DNA of 64,000 nucleotides from Blepharisma stoltei. Its lineage: Eukaryota; Ciliophora; Heterotrichea; Heterotrichida; Blepharismidae. The stretch is taken from positions 558,001-622,000 of the forward strand of contig CAJZBQ010000037.1 in the NCBI GenBank assembly GCA_914767885.1, in the 5' to 3' direction. The position numbers were made by a program, and so were the translations under genes. Below, piece after piece: positions 13,212 through 24,033 of this stretch. A model generated the notes under the pieces. It was given only the letters and a program-made list of their open reading frames with translations. It did no database searches and had not been told where the DNA came from. How positions within the stretch are numbered: the first letter of the stretch is position 1; every line of letters begins with the position of its first letter.

Positions 13212-16200
13212 TTAATCAAGATCCAGTCAAAATGCATTTATCTTCGATTTTATTGCTTGAATTGGTATTTCTTTATGAAAAGTAAAGTTATATAGTTCAG
13301 GCTTATACCCTTCAATCAAGCTTTTAACAGCTTCACTTACAAGTATTTTCCCACCTGCCCCATTGCTTTCAATTTTATTTGCTATAAGTACGTCTTTTCC
13401 ATATATATCATATCGAACTATATTAGTTCCAGCAATTCCTCCTATAATATTTCCTGTATGTATCCCAATCCTCATATTCAGTTTTGAATTATTAATTGCA
13501 TTCACTTTTTCAATTATTTCTACCATAGACTCTGCAAATCTTATGACCTTTAAACACTCTTCTCCTGGGTTTCTTTCTATGTCTCCATTAAATCCCATAG
13601 CTACATAGCAATCTCCTATGGTGTGAACTTTATAGACTTTATGCTCCACACATTTCATGTCAAACTTGCTAAAAAGCTCATAAAGCATCCCAACAATGTT
13701 ATCTGGGGTTCTCTGTGATGATCATTCTGTAAAACCTACAATATCTGCATACAATAAGGTGACTTGGCTTAAAGAATCAGTGGTGGTGGTCTCTTCTTTT
13801 AAATTATTATAGACATGAGGCGGCATCATTTGCTTTAGCAAGCTCTCTGTTTTTTCAAGCTCTTTTTTAGCAAAATCTTCTAACGCATAATTAAACCTCA
13901 TCGTTTTTTCAGTAAAATAAGAAATTGATAGCATAGCGAACTCAAATGATATAATGGATATCAAATATATATATTTATTAGCAGAACCACCAATGAGCAT
14001 TTGGTCAAGAGCTATAAAAATTGTAGCTAGAATTGTTGTGCTTATAATGTTTTTGAAAAATGAACAGATGCATTGAGAAGATAATAAAGTGCAATATAAC
14101 AGATACGAAACTTCTACAATTTCAACTTCATCTTTTCGATTTAATCTCATTATAAGAACTAAAATTATTGGAGTCAAGTAGCCAACTTGCATAATTCATG
14201 AAATGTACTTTGATTTGTAAATCCTTGCAAATATCCTTCAAAGTGAAATGTACCAAATAAGAACTGATGTAAAATAAATCGCTGAAATGATATTATAGTT
14301 GCTATTATCTGACAGCTGGATAAGAATGAATTTCATAATTCCTAACAATAAGCTGCATATAAAGGCTGTTAAAATTCTGATTTTTAGCATTCATCGGCTG
14401 TGCTCTATTATGTGAATCCTCAGGCATCTTTCTTTATTAGATTCGCGACATGAAAAAGGATGAAATTTTATAGGGTCAATTTTGTCAGTATTTCTTCTTT
14501 TATATAGGAGAGATTGGTCATAAACTCCAAGAGTTGTCATAATGGACTGCTTTCGGGCCTCTGAAGTAAATAATGAGTTTCTTTTTTCGACTGAATTTAA
14601 AGTTGATTGCCTTCCTGCTGATGGAATGACAATTGAATTTCTCTTTCCGTCAGCTGGAGTTAATGTTGGCATTTTTTTGGCGTCAGGAGATAATGCAATT
14701 GATTTCCTCCTAACCCCTGTGACAGTTGCGTGCCTCCTTCTAGGCTCCTTTCCAGTTGCAACTGATGGTCTTCTTTCAGGGCTTCATGCATGCTCTACCA
14801 TAGTTCTTTTTCTAACAGAATGCATTGAGTTTGTCATTACAAAATCAGGATCACCAAAGCTAAATAAAGGCAAATCATTTAATTCGCTTTCTCTTACTGT
14901 ATATGCAGTAATGAAACCTTTCCCTTTTGCTTCAACCTGGCGTTTTGCAAATGCAAAATCATCTTTTTCTTCTATACTATTATAGGTTTCTTCAGAAATT
15001 TGTATTGTATTTGGATCTTGGTTAGTTGAAGACATTCTGCTTGCAGTATTAACAGTGTCTCCAACAAGCGAAAACTGAGGCTTATGAAACCCCACAACTC
15101 CTGCCGTTACAGGCCCACTGTGGATGCCAACTTTCACTTGTAAAGACCCTCCACTTTTTAATTTGATTTTTTCAGCTGCTTTAATCATCGCCAAACCCAT
15201 TTCCACAGCTCTTCTTGCATGAGGGACAGATTGGATTATTCAATCCAGTTCAGCTTCGCTGTCTTTAATGCCAGCGCAGGCCATATAAGTTTTTCCTACA
15301 GTTTCCACCTTAGTAACCCCTATTATCTCACAAAGGTTATCAAATTGCCTATAAACATTGTCTAAAAATGCAGTAAGCTCATATAAAGGATAAGCATCCA
15401 CTATATCTTCAAAGTTGTGGATATCGCAAAATAGCACAGTAGCTGTTCCTTGATCGTCAGCGATATATCTTGCGCCATCTTTAACCCTTTTTCTAACAAA
15501 ATCAGGCAAGACGCAGTCTAAAACTTGTTTGGATTTTTCTACTTCATTTTCTACTTTTTTTAATAGGATGAATTTTTCTCTGTTATACCTTTCAACTGAA
15601 TAGCCAATTATAGCTGAAGAAATTCATATTGCGGAATAAATTATTGTAAATTCTGTTCCTGATATGAAAGCTTCAGTAGATGTAAGGCCATCCAGATTAG
15701 AAGTGTGGATGTAAGCAGAAATACATATGAATACTGAGGCTGATAAGGATGAAAATATGGTTGTGGTCCAATCTGTGCAGGAACCAATAAAAATTACAGA
15801 AGGCCAGCTTAGATATATGGTGGGAATTTGGAAGCCTAGAACAAATGAGTGAATTATAATCATAATGATATCACAAAGATTCATTAATAATGTGATTGTT
15901 TTTCTTTGATATTTAAAATGAGAAATAAAAGAAAATGCAACAAATCCTGCATAAATAAATGCAGTCACAGTAAAAAATGGACCTAGAGTTGTATCATCAA
16001 TTTCATCCGACCATACGTAGATGAAAATAGATAAAATTACAATAAACCGGTACATAATGAATGCTCGATAAATAATCAATGTTTCTTCAATTTTTTCATT
16101 TTGATAGTCTTTTTCAGTAGACTCATCCCAAAATCTCAAAATTCACTTGTTTATTGTAAATTCCTTTTTAATCTTGGTATTTCTTAATTTTTTGCTTTCT

Positions 16201-18971
16201 TTGTAGACTTTGTCAAGTCTTCCATTAAATAAATCTACTCTGGATTTTGCTTCAAAAAACAATTTTCCATTAAACTTACTTCTAATAAAATCAATGAATC
16301 CTGGGTAAAACATTATTTCATAGCATTTTGTTGCATAATTTACTATTAGACAGATCAGTGGAATAAAGAAAAACTGGCAAAAAAGCAATGGAGAAGTGTT
16401 AGTCATTTCTAAATTTCCAAACATATGAGAACTCGGTACTTCTGACATTATTTCTAGATATACTATTAGCGAGATAATAGAAATGATATATCCAATAATG
16501 CTAATAAAGCTGTAAGAGTAAGTTTCCAGTATCAAATATGCAAGAAATGAGCCGTATAGTGATATATGCATTACCAATGACATATATGCACCATTTTCAG
16601 TGTATCCATCGTTATTTAATATTCCACAATAAAGCACCATATAAAAAATCAGCAATGATTGGATAAGAGCTTTTATAGAAATAAGAATCAGCTTTTTACT
16701 TGTAAGAATAAGCTTATGTAGTCCAACATTATGAATTTCAGGAAATTTTGCAATTTGATGGCCTTCTACATCTTCATCAAAAATTCCAATTATAATTAAG
16801 GGAATTGCCGTTAAAAATCCGTAATAATATCATGTCATCCCAATGCTAAATATTGCGTTTCCGCCAGCCACTTTCACAAAAGTATAGAAAAATATGATAT
16901 AAGTATGCATAAAGCTTGAAAATAAATATATCAAAATAACATTCGAAATCTTTACATAATTTCAATGCCCTTCAAACAAAATCAGATCTTTTATTTGCGA
17001 AAAGTCCTTAACCGCAATATCTCCTGCATCCGCAGCAAATCCTCATTTTTTACCTTCAATCCCTATTCCAACATGACCTTTTTTAATCATCCCCACATCG
17101 CCTGCGCCATCTCCAATTGTCAAAAAAGTAGGTTTATATGAAAAATTATTTTTCAATAACGAGGCGATTTGTCTTTTATGCCCTGGTAAAAGTGAATGGA
17201 AACAAACGCAATTGGCAGCACTTACCCCCTTTGAGAGTGAGTAGCTTAATTATTTTCTAAAAGTTTTTTATTATAAAAAAATATTTTTTTAAATCTGAAT
17301 CAAAATGAAAAGTCTAATTTATTTATAATAAAATTTTATATAGAAAATTTTTTTGCTAGCTCTAAAATTTAGTTAATTTCATCAGAATTGTTGTATTTTC
17401 AAATGGTTTTTCTCATTCTTTAGTGAGTAGAGTTAGTAAAGCGCAAAATAATTTTCTGTTTTCTTCTGAGCCAAGTTCATGAGTGATACTTCGCGCATCA
17501 ACAGATAATACAAAAAAGACAGATTCAGGGTTAAAAGTCATCTTTAGAGGTGAAGATAAATTTATAGTAGTCAGCTGAGCTAAAAATGGATGAATATTAT
17601 TGACTGCTGATTTTTCTCTTCCTATATTCTTTTTTTCTATAATCCCAGATAGCTTTGGGGTTCAATTTTGGTCAATTTCTGATAGATTCGGGACACTTAA
17701 AAGCTTTTGAGAAGAGTGCAAGGGAGCTTTTCCGAATTCTTTTGGAATTGATAAGGGGTTTATATCAGTCATATCTTCACCTACATGCAAAATAAATCTT
17801 TTTACATGCTCAATCATATCCATATGGCATTCTAAATGCGAAGAATAAGACGCTAATCTTGCTATACTAGCATTTAGATCAAACATATTCGCAGAAATCG
17901 CAGTTGTAAGTGTGATTTCTTCATCATCACCGCTCATAAGCCAAAATTTTATTCCAGCTTGAGTTAAAAGTGATACAGCATTTTTTGTTTTTTTAGAAAT
18001 TTTATCTTCTATTGTAATGCAGCCCAGAAATTTTAACTTTTGCTCCAATGACTCAAAAATGCTTTCAATCCTTCCTTCGCTATTAACTGGTGATCTTTTA
18101 GCATTTTTATAAGCAAAACTGAAGTACTTAATCTCTTTTTCAGTCAAAACTTTATAGCCCATAAATATCAATCTTTTTCCTAAAAGATTAAAGGTGTATA
18201 GGTTTTCTTCAATGTTAAGCTTGTCTTCATTCGATAAATCAAATAATTCATTCATAGATTCTTTTGTACCTTTTACATATAAAATAGTTTCTTTAGTGCT
18301 TTCATCAAAAACGATAATTCGGTTTTTCTTGTTTTTTGCTGAGAATGGTCGATATGCAATTATATCTAATACTTTTATATTCCCTAGAATATTAACGAGG
18401 CATTCTTTATGTGTTCTGCTTACTAATTGAATTCCTAATTGTCCAGATAAAAATAGAATGATGATGACGAAAGGCGGACTCCTAAGCTTACTCCCTAAAA
18501 GATGTAGAGCGTATCTTAGGTGCTAAATTCAAGCACCTATGTGCTTCCCAGAAGGCATTTTGACTAGGGATACTATTGAAGAGAGAAGTTTTGTTTCTCC
18601 TCGAATTTTTTCCTGTTACTGCTTACGCTAGGCAGATTTTCCTTACCACACAGTCTTTCCTTATGGGGGCTGTCTGGGCACTCCCAGAGAGTGGCTCTAC
18701 CCCAAGAAGCTGATCCTTGTTGTAGGTCATCAGATTGTAAATTCAAGAAGTACTCTTATTATTCTTATTTGCACCCTGAATCAATTTACTGTACCTTTTT
18801 GGGAACAAGATAAGGTAAAGACTAGTAGATCAACCACTTGATCAAGTATAAAACCCACCCCATATCCCTCAAATTAAACTATACTCTTTGATATAGTCGA
18901 AAAATACTGCTTAGGTGGTTTTGTTTACTAGGCTAAATAGCATTATTATCCTTAAAATGGATAGGCACAAA

Positions 18972-19010
<39 letters not shown>

Positions 19011-21998
19011 AGCATAATTATGCATCATAGGCACATAATATATCTAGCATCGATTTCACTAAACAATGCGTTTTTAACAGATATAGTATGCTTAATAGCT
19101 TATATTTAAATATAAAAACATCACAATATTACAAATGCCAGTTAGGAATAGGTCCTAACTCCTGCTAAGCAGGTCCGGGTCCTATTATCAGAGCTTAGTG
19201 AGAGAAGTCAAGCTTCTTGAGAGTATCCGCTTAAAAGAGAAGAAGTCGGTGCTGAGGCTGGCACTGACTAGAGAAGTCTTAACGGGCTTATTAACTTTAA
19301 TGGTTTGACGGTTAGGCCGGTCCACCTACCGTTATTCAGCTGTTAATGTAGCTTGACCCTCAAGTAAAAGAAGACTGATGGCAATATGCTAGAGTAATTC
19401 GTTAAACTTAAACTTAAACTTAAAATATAAAACATGATATGATATATCTCATTTAAATTTAATACAAAAATATAAGCTAAATGTGATAGCCATATAAATT
19501 TTTTATATAGTAGAGATATGAAATAAAGTATTAAAATATGTATAAGCATTCTATAAATCACATTTTTAATAGTTTAGGAGCGAAAATACTGCAATATCTC
19601 TTATATTTCTTATTATTAAGACTAGGTAGTTTGATATTGAAGGAGTTAGAGGGATGGGTTTTATGCTTGACCAACCGCTTAATGCTAGATACTTAATAAT
19701 CCCCGTCGAAGCCGGAACGCCATATGGACATGTGCCCTGGTGCAACAAAGTGAATCGATCCAGAGGTCCATGGCCCGACACGTGGACAAATATGGTGGCA
19801 GCTCAGGAAACGGCTACCCCGTAGTAAACTTTAAACGTTATAGATAATTAAGTAAGATACTTAATAATCTAATCTAATTGTCCCGCGGTTTCTACAAGAG
19901 TTCTATCATCTGCAGATATCGATATGCATTTTCTAGAAATTTTTGGGAAAAATTGATTGCAAATTGCCATGCACATAATAAAATTGTAAACATCTCCTCT
20001 CCTGTTTTGAGAGCCAGTCTTAATCTTAAATTATTTATAATATCTTACGTCTACTATGGGGTAACCTTGTCCAGAGCTGCCACCATATTTGTCTACGTGT
20101 CGGGCCCATGGACCTCTGGATCGATCCACTTTGGATTCACCAAGGCACGGACAAATAAAGCGTTTCGGCTTCAACGGGCTTTGCTGCTGCCACAGCTCTA
20201 TTCTACTCAACTCCTGTGTGTGTTCCCCCTAAGGGCCACCTTCCTCAAGGTGTGCTTAGGGTAAAGACCTGAGCCTCTTGAGTGCACTGAGGAGCAGTTC
20301 CTCTATTTATCCACAGAGTTAAACCACTATTGCTGTGCAGAAGTTCTCGAGATAAACCGAACCCCACAAATAAAATTGCTTGATGGAGAGAAAATTAGCG
20401 GAGCTAATTTCGTCTAGCCGAATACCATTTTATTTATGTTTTGGGAGCCAATCAATTCATTTTTTAAAGTATAAAATGATAAATTTTCATTTGATATCCT
20501 ACGATTTGCGCTATCAATAAGGAAATTCCCTGTATGAAACGGCGATGTATCTGTTTTTTGATCTGGCAATTGAGTTTTTGTGTTAATGTAAACTGCGTCA
20601 TTAACCATGCATGATGATATCATCAATTTATTTTTTGTAATAGTTCCAGAGCGGTCTGTTAAAATATATTCAACTTGGCCAAGCTCGTCAAGAGCTTTAC
20701 TTGAGTGAAAAGTAACGCCAGGATAGGTTTTTGAGAGTCTCCAGATTTGGATAAACCGAATGATAGGCAAAATCACATATAAAAATATATGGACATGCCT
20801 GTTTAAAACAAAAGTCGTTGTTAGAAACAAAGATCGAGAATTATCATCGTACTTTGTGCCATATATAAGTAAATTAACTAAAAAGGATGCGATGACAAAA
20901 CAAAAATATATGGAGCCGATCCACAAAACCCATATATTCAGTTGCTTTTCTATAGTAGAAATTCTATATTTTTCTCTTAATGATACTGATACAGAAGTTT
21001 CATTCCCTGTGTATATTACAACTCCTAAAATTCATGAAGTCTCAATTATATAAGATCACTGCTGAATAAAATTCTCAGAGCTAATTTCTGTGTGATCTGG
21101 GTTTATACTCATCTTAAAAGTTCCTTTTATATCTTTGGATGAAGAATCGGGGATTTTTATTTTTCCATTTATGCGGCCTAAAATTGTTGACGCTTCATCA
21201 ATATCAATAGTATCAAATAGCCTTTGTACATCTTTTATCGGCTTCTTTACTTTAATATCTGTGCCTCCAATAAACCCAGACTTTTCAACGTAGCACTCTT
21301 TCTCATTTTCTCCAATGCAAATAATAAGAATATCTGCTGGTGCATAATCGTTCTCATTCAGTAAAATTATATCTCCTACACAAATATTTTCACTTTTTGT
21401 CTGTCTAAATTGTAGCCCATCTCATATTTCAAATATTTTTTCATTTACTTTCTTATCATTTTTATGATTTCTTATATCTCTATAAGCATCAAACATAAAA
21501 GTAAATATTAAAAGAAGAGCTATAGGCAGTATTGATGTTCGGGTGCAGGCCCAATGATAGTGCCTTTTTGATATGTGCATTTCACCGAAGTATTTTTGGT
21601 TGAAAATTTTTTTAAAAACGTACCCATTTAGCCGAAATTTAACGGTTTTTTTGGTCAAATGTCTCACTATCGAAAATGATTCGAACAAATTTTCCCCTAG
21701 GAGATGTCGCACTATCAAATTTCCACAGTCATTTGGCATGAAGCCGTGATGTTCAGTCATAAGAATTGGGATTTTCAATTAATTGTGAAATTGGGTCTAT
21801 TAGATATCAGTAATAAGCGTAATTTCGAAATTGGTCACGGATATTTTTTGGGAAGAAATTCAGGAATGTATATCGATACGTTGTTATTTGGTTTTTTTGG
21901 TAACCTTTATTTGGATTTTTGGAGTTTCCAAGGAGATGGATGTATCTTCAGTTTTCGTTTTTCTTTTTATCTGGATCTAGATTTGAACTCAATGACAT
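13212..21998 (-). CDS. P4-ATPase-like/guanylyl cyclase fusion, copy 3 (interrupted by four insertions)
   Basis: Third paralogue, complete. ATG at 21998 (MSLSSNLDPDKKKNENWRYI) and TAA at 13212. Removing four insertions (214, 434, 1439 and 211 bp) leaves 6,489 bp, 2,162 codons plus stop. ATPase part: FIGGTDIK in place of the P4 DGETNLK, DRSGTITK near 20,650, KFWLMSGDDEEIT near 17,935, GDGAGDVGM near 17,110. C1 lies at about 15,000-15,560 (LFCDIHNFEDIV, KVETVGKTYMACAG, VGDTVNTASRM). C2 lies at about 13,220-13,840 (LLYADIVGFTE; VHTIGDCYVAMGF). The linker between C1 and C2 (about 14,390-14,840) is rich in S, K and R. It is a membrane enzyme, probably making cGMP. None of its insertions shares a position with those in copy 2. 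Confidence 0.9.
17222..17435. mobile_element. Short insertion (211 bp) in copy 3
   Basis: The conserved ENRK.FxxLLCAANCVCFHS segment is split. TTA occurs at 17222-17224 and 17433-17435. Removing 211 bp gives ENRKLFCALLSAANCVCFHS, the same length as copies 1 and 2. The interior is very AT-rich, with C-rich and G-rich edges. A 9-bp inner direct repeat (AGTGAGTAG) also exists near both ends, but using it puts the gene out of frame. Confidence 0.85.
18435..19883. mobile_element. Large insertion (1,439 bp) with 10-bp direct repeats in copy 3
   Basis: Direct repeats CTAATTGTCC lie at 18435-18444 and 19874-19883. Removal with one copy retained gives VETAGQLGIQLVSRTHKECL, aligning residue for residue with VETSKILGISLISRNKKSCV of copy 1. 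The interior is non-coding, with GC-rich stretches, a tetranucleotide array, and a 55-bp segment (19750-19804) present in inverted orientation in the next insertion (20074-20129). Read on the minus strand it starts with a TTAAGTA/ACTTAATTA-rich stretch and ends near ATTCTATTTTTATCT. Confidence 0.9.
18969..19011. repeat. (AAAT)n microsatellite
   Basis: About ten uninterrupted AAAT units within the large insertion in cyclase copy 3. Confidence 0.95.
20004..20453. mobile_element. Insertion (434 bp) with imperfect 16-bp direct repeats in copy 3
   Basis: GTTTTGAGAGCCAGTC (20004-20019) and GTTTTGGGAGCCAATC (20438-20453) match at 14 of 16 bases. Removing 434 bp gives LKNELIGSQNRRGDVYNFIM, the same length as the corresponding stretch in copies 1 and 2. 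The body is homologous to the insertion at 54310-54763 in the WWE gene: both contain a CTGTGCAGAAGTTCTCGAGA segment and end CCATTTTATTTAT. Confidence 0.9.
21533..21754. mobile_element. Insertion (214 bp) with 8-bp direct repeats in copy 3
   Basis: TGATGTTC repeats at 21533-21540 and 21747-21754. Removal gives LIENPNSYDWTSILPIALLL, where the TGA codon aligns with a Trp of copy 2 (FLDPYSSFSWMFMIPFLLLL). The two ends form a degenerate inverted repeat around GGCCCAATGATAGTG and GCCAAATGACTGTG. Confidence 0.88.
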
Positions 21999-22621
21999 TG
22001 ATATTATAGATTAAAGCCAAATATTTATATTCGTGATTTTGAGATATGGAAACTCCCATATGCTAACTTATTTATAAAAAGGATGAAAATAAATTCAGCA
22101 TGTGATATATTTTAGAAAATATAGAAGAGTTAGGAGCTAATCATAATTTTTAACGATATTGGATGAAGAAAAATATTTTTTCTCTTTAAGTTATATAAGA
22201 CATGATGCATGTTTTTATGTTTTTAAAATAAGTATTTTTGATATGGCTTTAGGCAATTTGCAATTTTTAGAGAATGATGTTTATATTCATAATCTGCTTA
22301 TGTGAGAGTAACGCATTTGGCCGAATTACGAGTATATTATTTTTCGTCATAAAAAAAAAGCATTAGGTTTACCAATAATATTACGCATTTTTATCTGATT
22401 TAGGTCATATGATAGATTCAAATTAAGCTTTAAATATCTCTAATGAGCTGCATAATCTATTTATTTACTTTCATATAAAAAATTTTGCACCATTTAATAT
22501 TTCATAGCAAGCTAAAGTATTTTGACATGCCAAGTCTAATAATAAACTGTGCAAAGGATTATATATATACGAAAATCTTGTTTGAAATAATTATTTTAAT
22601 TTTATTATATTGAAGAGCAGC
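21999..22621. other. AT-rich intergenic region
   Basis: 623 bp upstream of cyclase copy 3 and downstream of the CFAP298-like sequence. I see no open frame, clear repeat or structured RNA. Confidence 0.5.
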
Positions 22622-23476
22622 CTAAATCCTCCACCTCACATCTCCTGTCCCATTCAATTGTCTCTTCAAATTCTTCGGATCAGCCCAAGCAGAATTTAAA
22701 TACTCATCTTCATCTACCGACATTAGCTTTTTCGCTTCTTCCTGCTTTTTATGATAAAATGCAATCATATTTTTCTGAGTCTCTGCACCCACAACAGGCT
22801 CCCTCGCGCTCCCTGCCCTTGCTTTTGTATTTTCGCGATGATTTTTGTATTTTCACTGGTTCGTTCACGGAGCGGGGTGAGTAAATCTTTTCCTCTCATC
22901 ATTTCTTTTCCAGCAAACCAAAGTGATGAGTTTCTGCTTCAAAAATATCTTCACCTTGTGCAAGTTCTTTAATATCAGGACTTTCGAGTACCAACATTGC
23001 AGGCTCCCATGGTAGAAGTCCATGATAAGCTGGATAGGCCATCATTACAGCGCCTTTCATTAAGTCTAAAGCTTCTAGTAGCTGATTCCTTGTCAGTGGA
23101 ATTCTCCTTTCAGCGTTCATTTTGTGAATTAGTCTTTGGAGGCCTGAGCTGTTTCGAAAATTCTGATTCCAAGGTCTTCTGGAACGCACCAGCCAGTTCG
23201 ATAATGGGTTTCGTCAACACAGAATCTGTGTCCAGGCAGGTCTGGCTCTGTGGAGTTTTCGCCTTTGCTAGACCTCTAGTTTCTTCAGGTTTAAGTGGAC
23301 CCGCTTTGACGAGTTCTTCAATGAAATGCGAAGCTCGATCTACTTTTACTCTTAAGTTGTTAACCTGATGGTCTCTGACTTTCTACGATATCTTGAATGA
23401 GCTGGGCAATAGGAGTAGCTCTGGTAGCTTCATGGATAAATTGGTTGAGATCAGTTTTCTTAATATGAATGACCAT
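22622..23476 (-). pseudogene. CFAP298 (C21orf59/Kurly)-like gene with several frameshifts
   Basis: Similar to CFAP298, a small protein needed for assembly of axonemal dynein arms. ATG at 23476 starts MVIHIKKTDLNQFIHEATRA. The C-terminus reads EYLNSAWADPKNLKRQLNG and ends RWRI-TAG at 22622, matching the family's NSPWAD.xxLKRxFxG...WR end. A middle segment TKIIAKIQKQGQGAR is also typical. The frame changes near 23,110, 22,925 and 22,800. A 22-nt GT...AG stretch at 23365-23386 must also be removed, longer than other introns here. Single-base sequence errors could explain the shifts. With three of them, and a decayed kinase fragment next door, a decaying copy is equally possible. Confidence 0.7.
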
Positions 23477-23748
23477 TTTAATTATAAAGAGCGATTATAG
23501 CTTTTAGAGCTATCAAAATTCACTTAAATTGAAAGATTCCAGTTTTGATCTTGAAAACCAACTATATATTGACAAGATTTGCCAAAAATATAATTCTAAA
23601 CTTTTGGCGGTCTTAAAGCTTATTAAAGCATTTGAAGCTAGAAAATCGCTTTCAATTAATGGAATATAAAGAAAAATAATGTTTCCTTATCACATAGAAA
23701 TTATTTTACATCTAAAAGAGAAACCCAACTATTTATCTTGAGTTACAC

Positions 23749-23974
23749 TACTGATTAAAGCTAAGCCAAGGATGCAGAAGTGCATCTCTTGAAGTAATTC
23801 GTTCTTTTGGATTTAACCTCAAGCAAGCTTAATAAATTCTTTCAATCCAGTCCCTTCAGACTTTCGCCAATGCCTATTATGAAAAGGAATAGGTTTTCCT
23901 GGTGACCATTTCATTGCATGAGGTGTATATCCAACTGCCAAATTATGCAGAAGTAAACCTAAACTTCATATAAT
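23749..23974 (-). pseudogene. Protein kinase C-terminal lobe fragment
   Basis: The minus strand encodes IWSLGLLLHNLAVGYTP, matching kinase subdomain IX (DIWSLGxxLxELxxGxxP), then, after a one-base frameshift near 23,820, LNPKERITSRDALLHPWL, matching subdomain XI. A TAG follows at 23749. The upstream frame closes at 23,975. Because the ankyrin-SAM gene starts on the other strand at 24034, no room exists for the rest of a kinase. I read it as a truncated, frame-shifted relic. The kinase subfamily cannot be told. Confidence 0.75.
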
Positions 23975-24033
23975 TTAGTTTATTCCTCTCAATTGCTAAC
24001 ATTGATTAATGAGCATTAAGTGTTTATGATGCC

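Noticed and set aside
17231-17429. 9-bp repeat AGTGAGTAG as the excision border in cyclase copy 3
   Set aside because: Using it leaves the gene out of frame; the TTA pair restores length and frame exactly.
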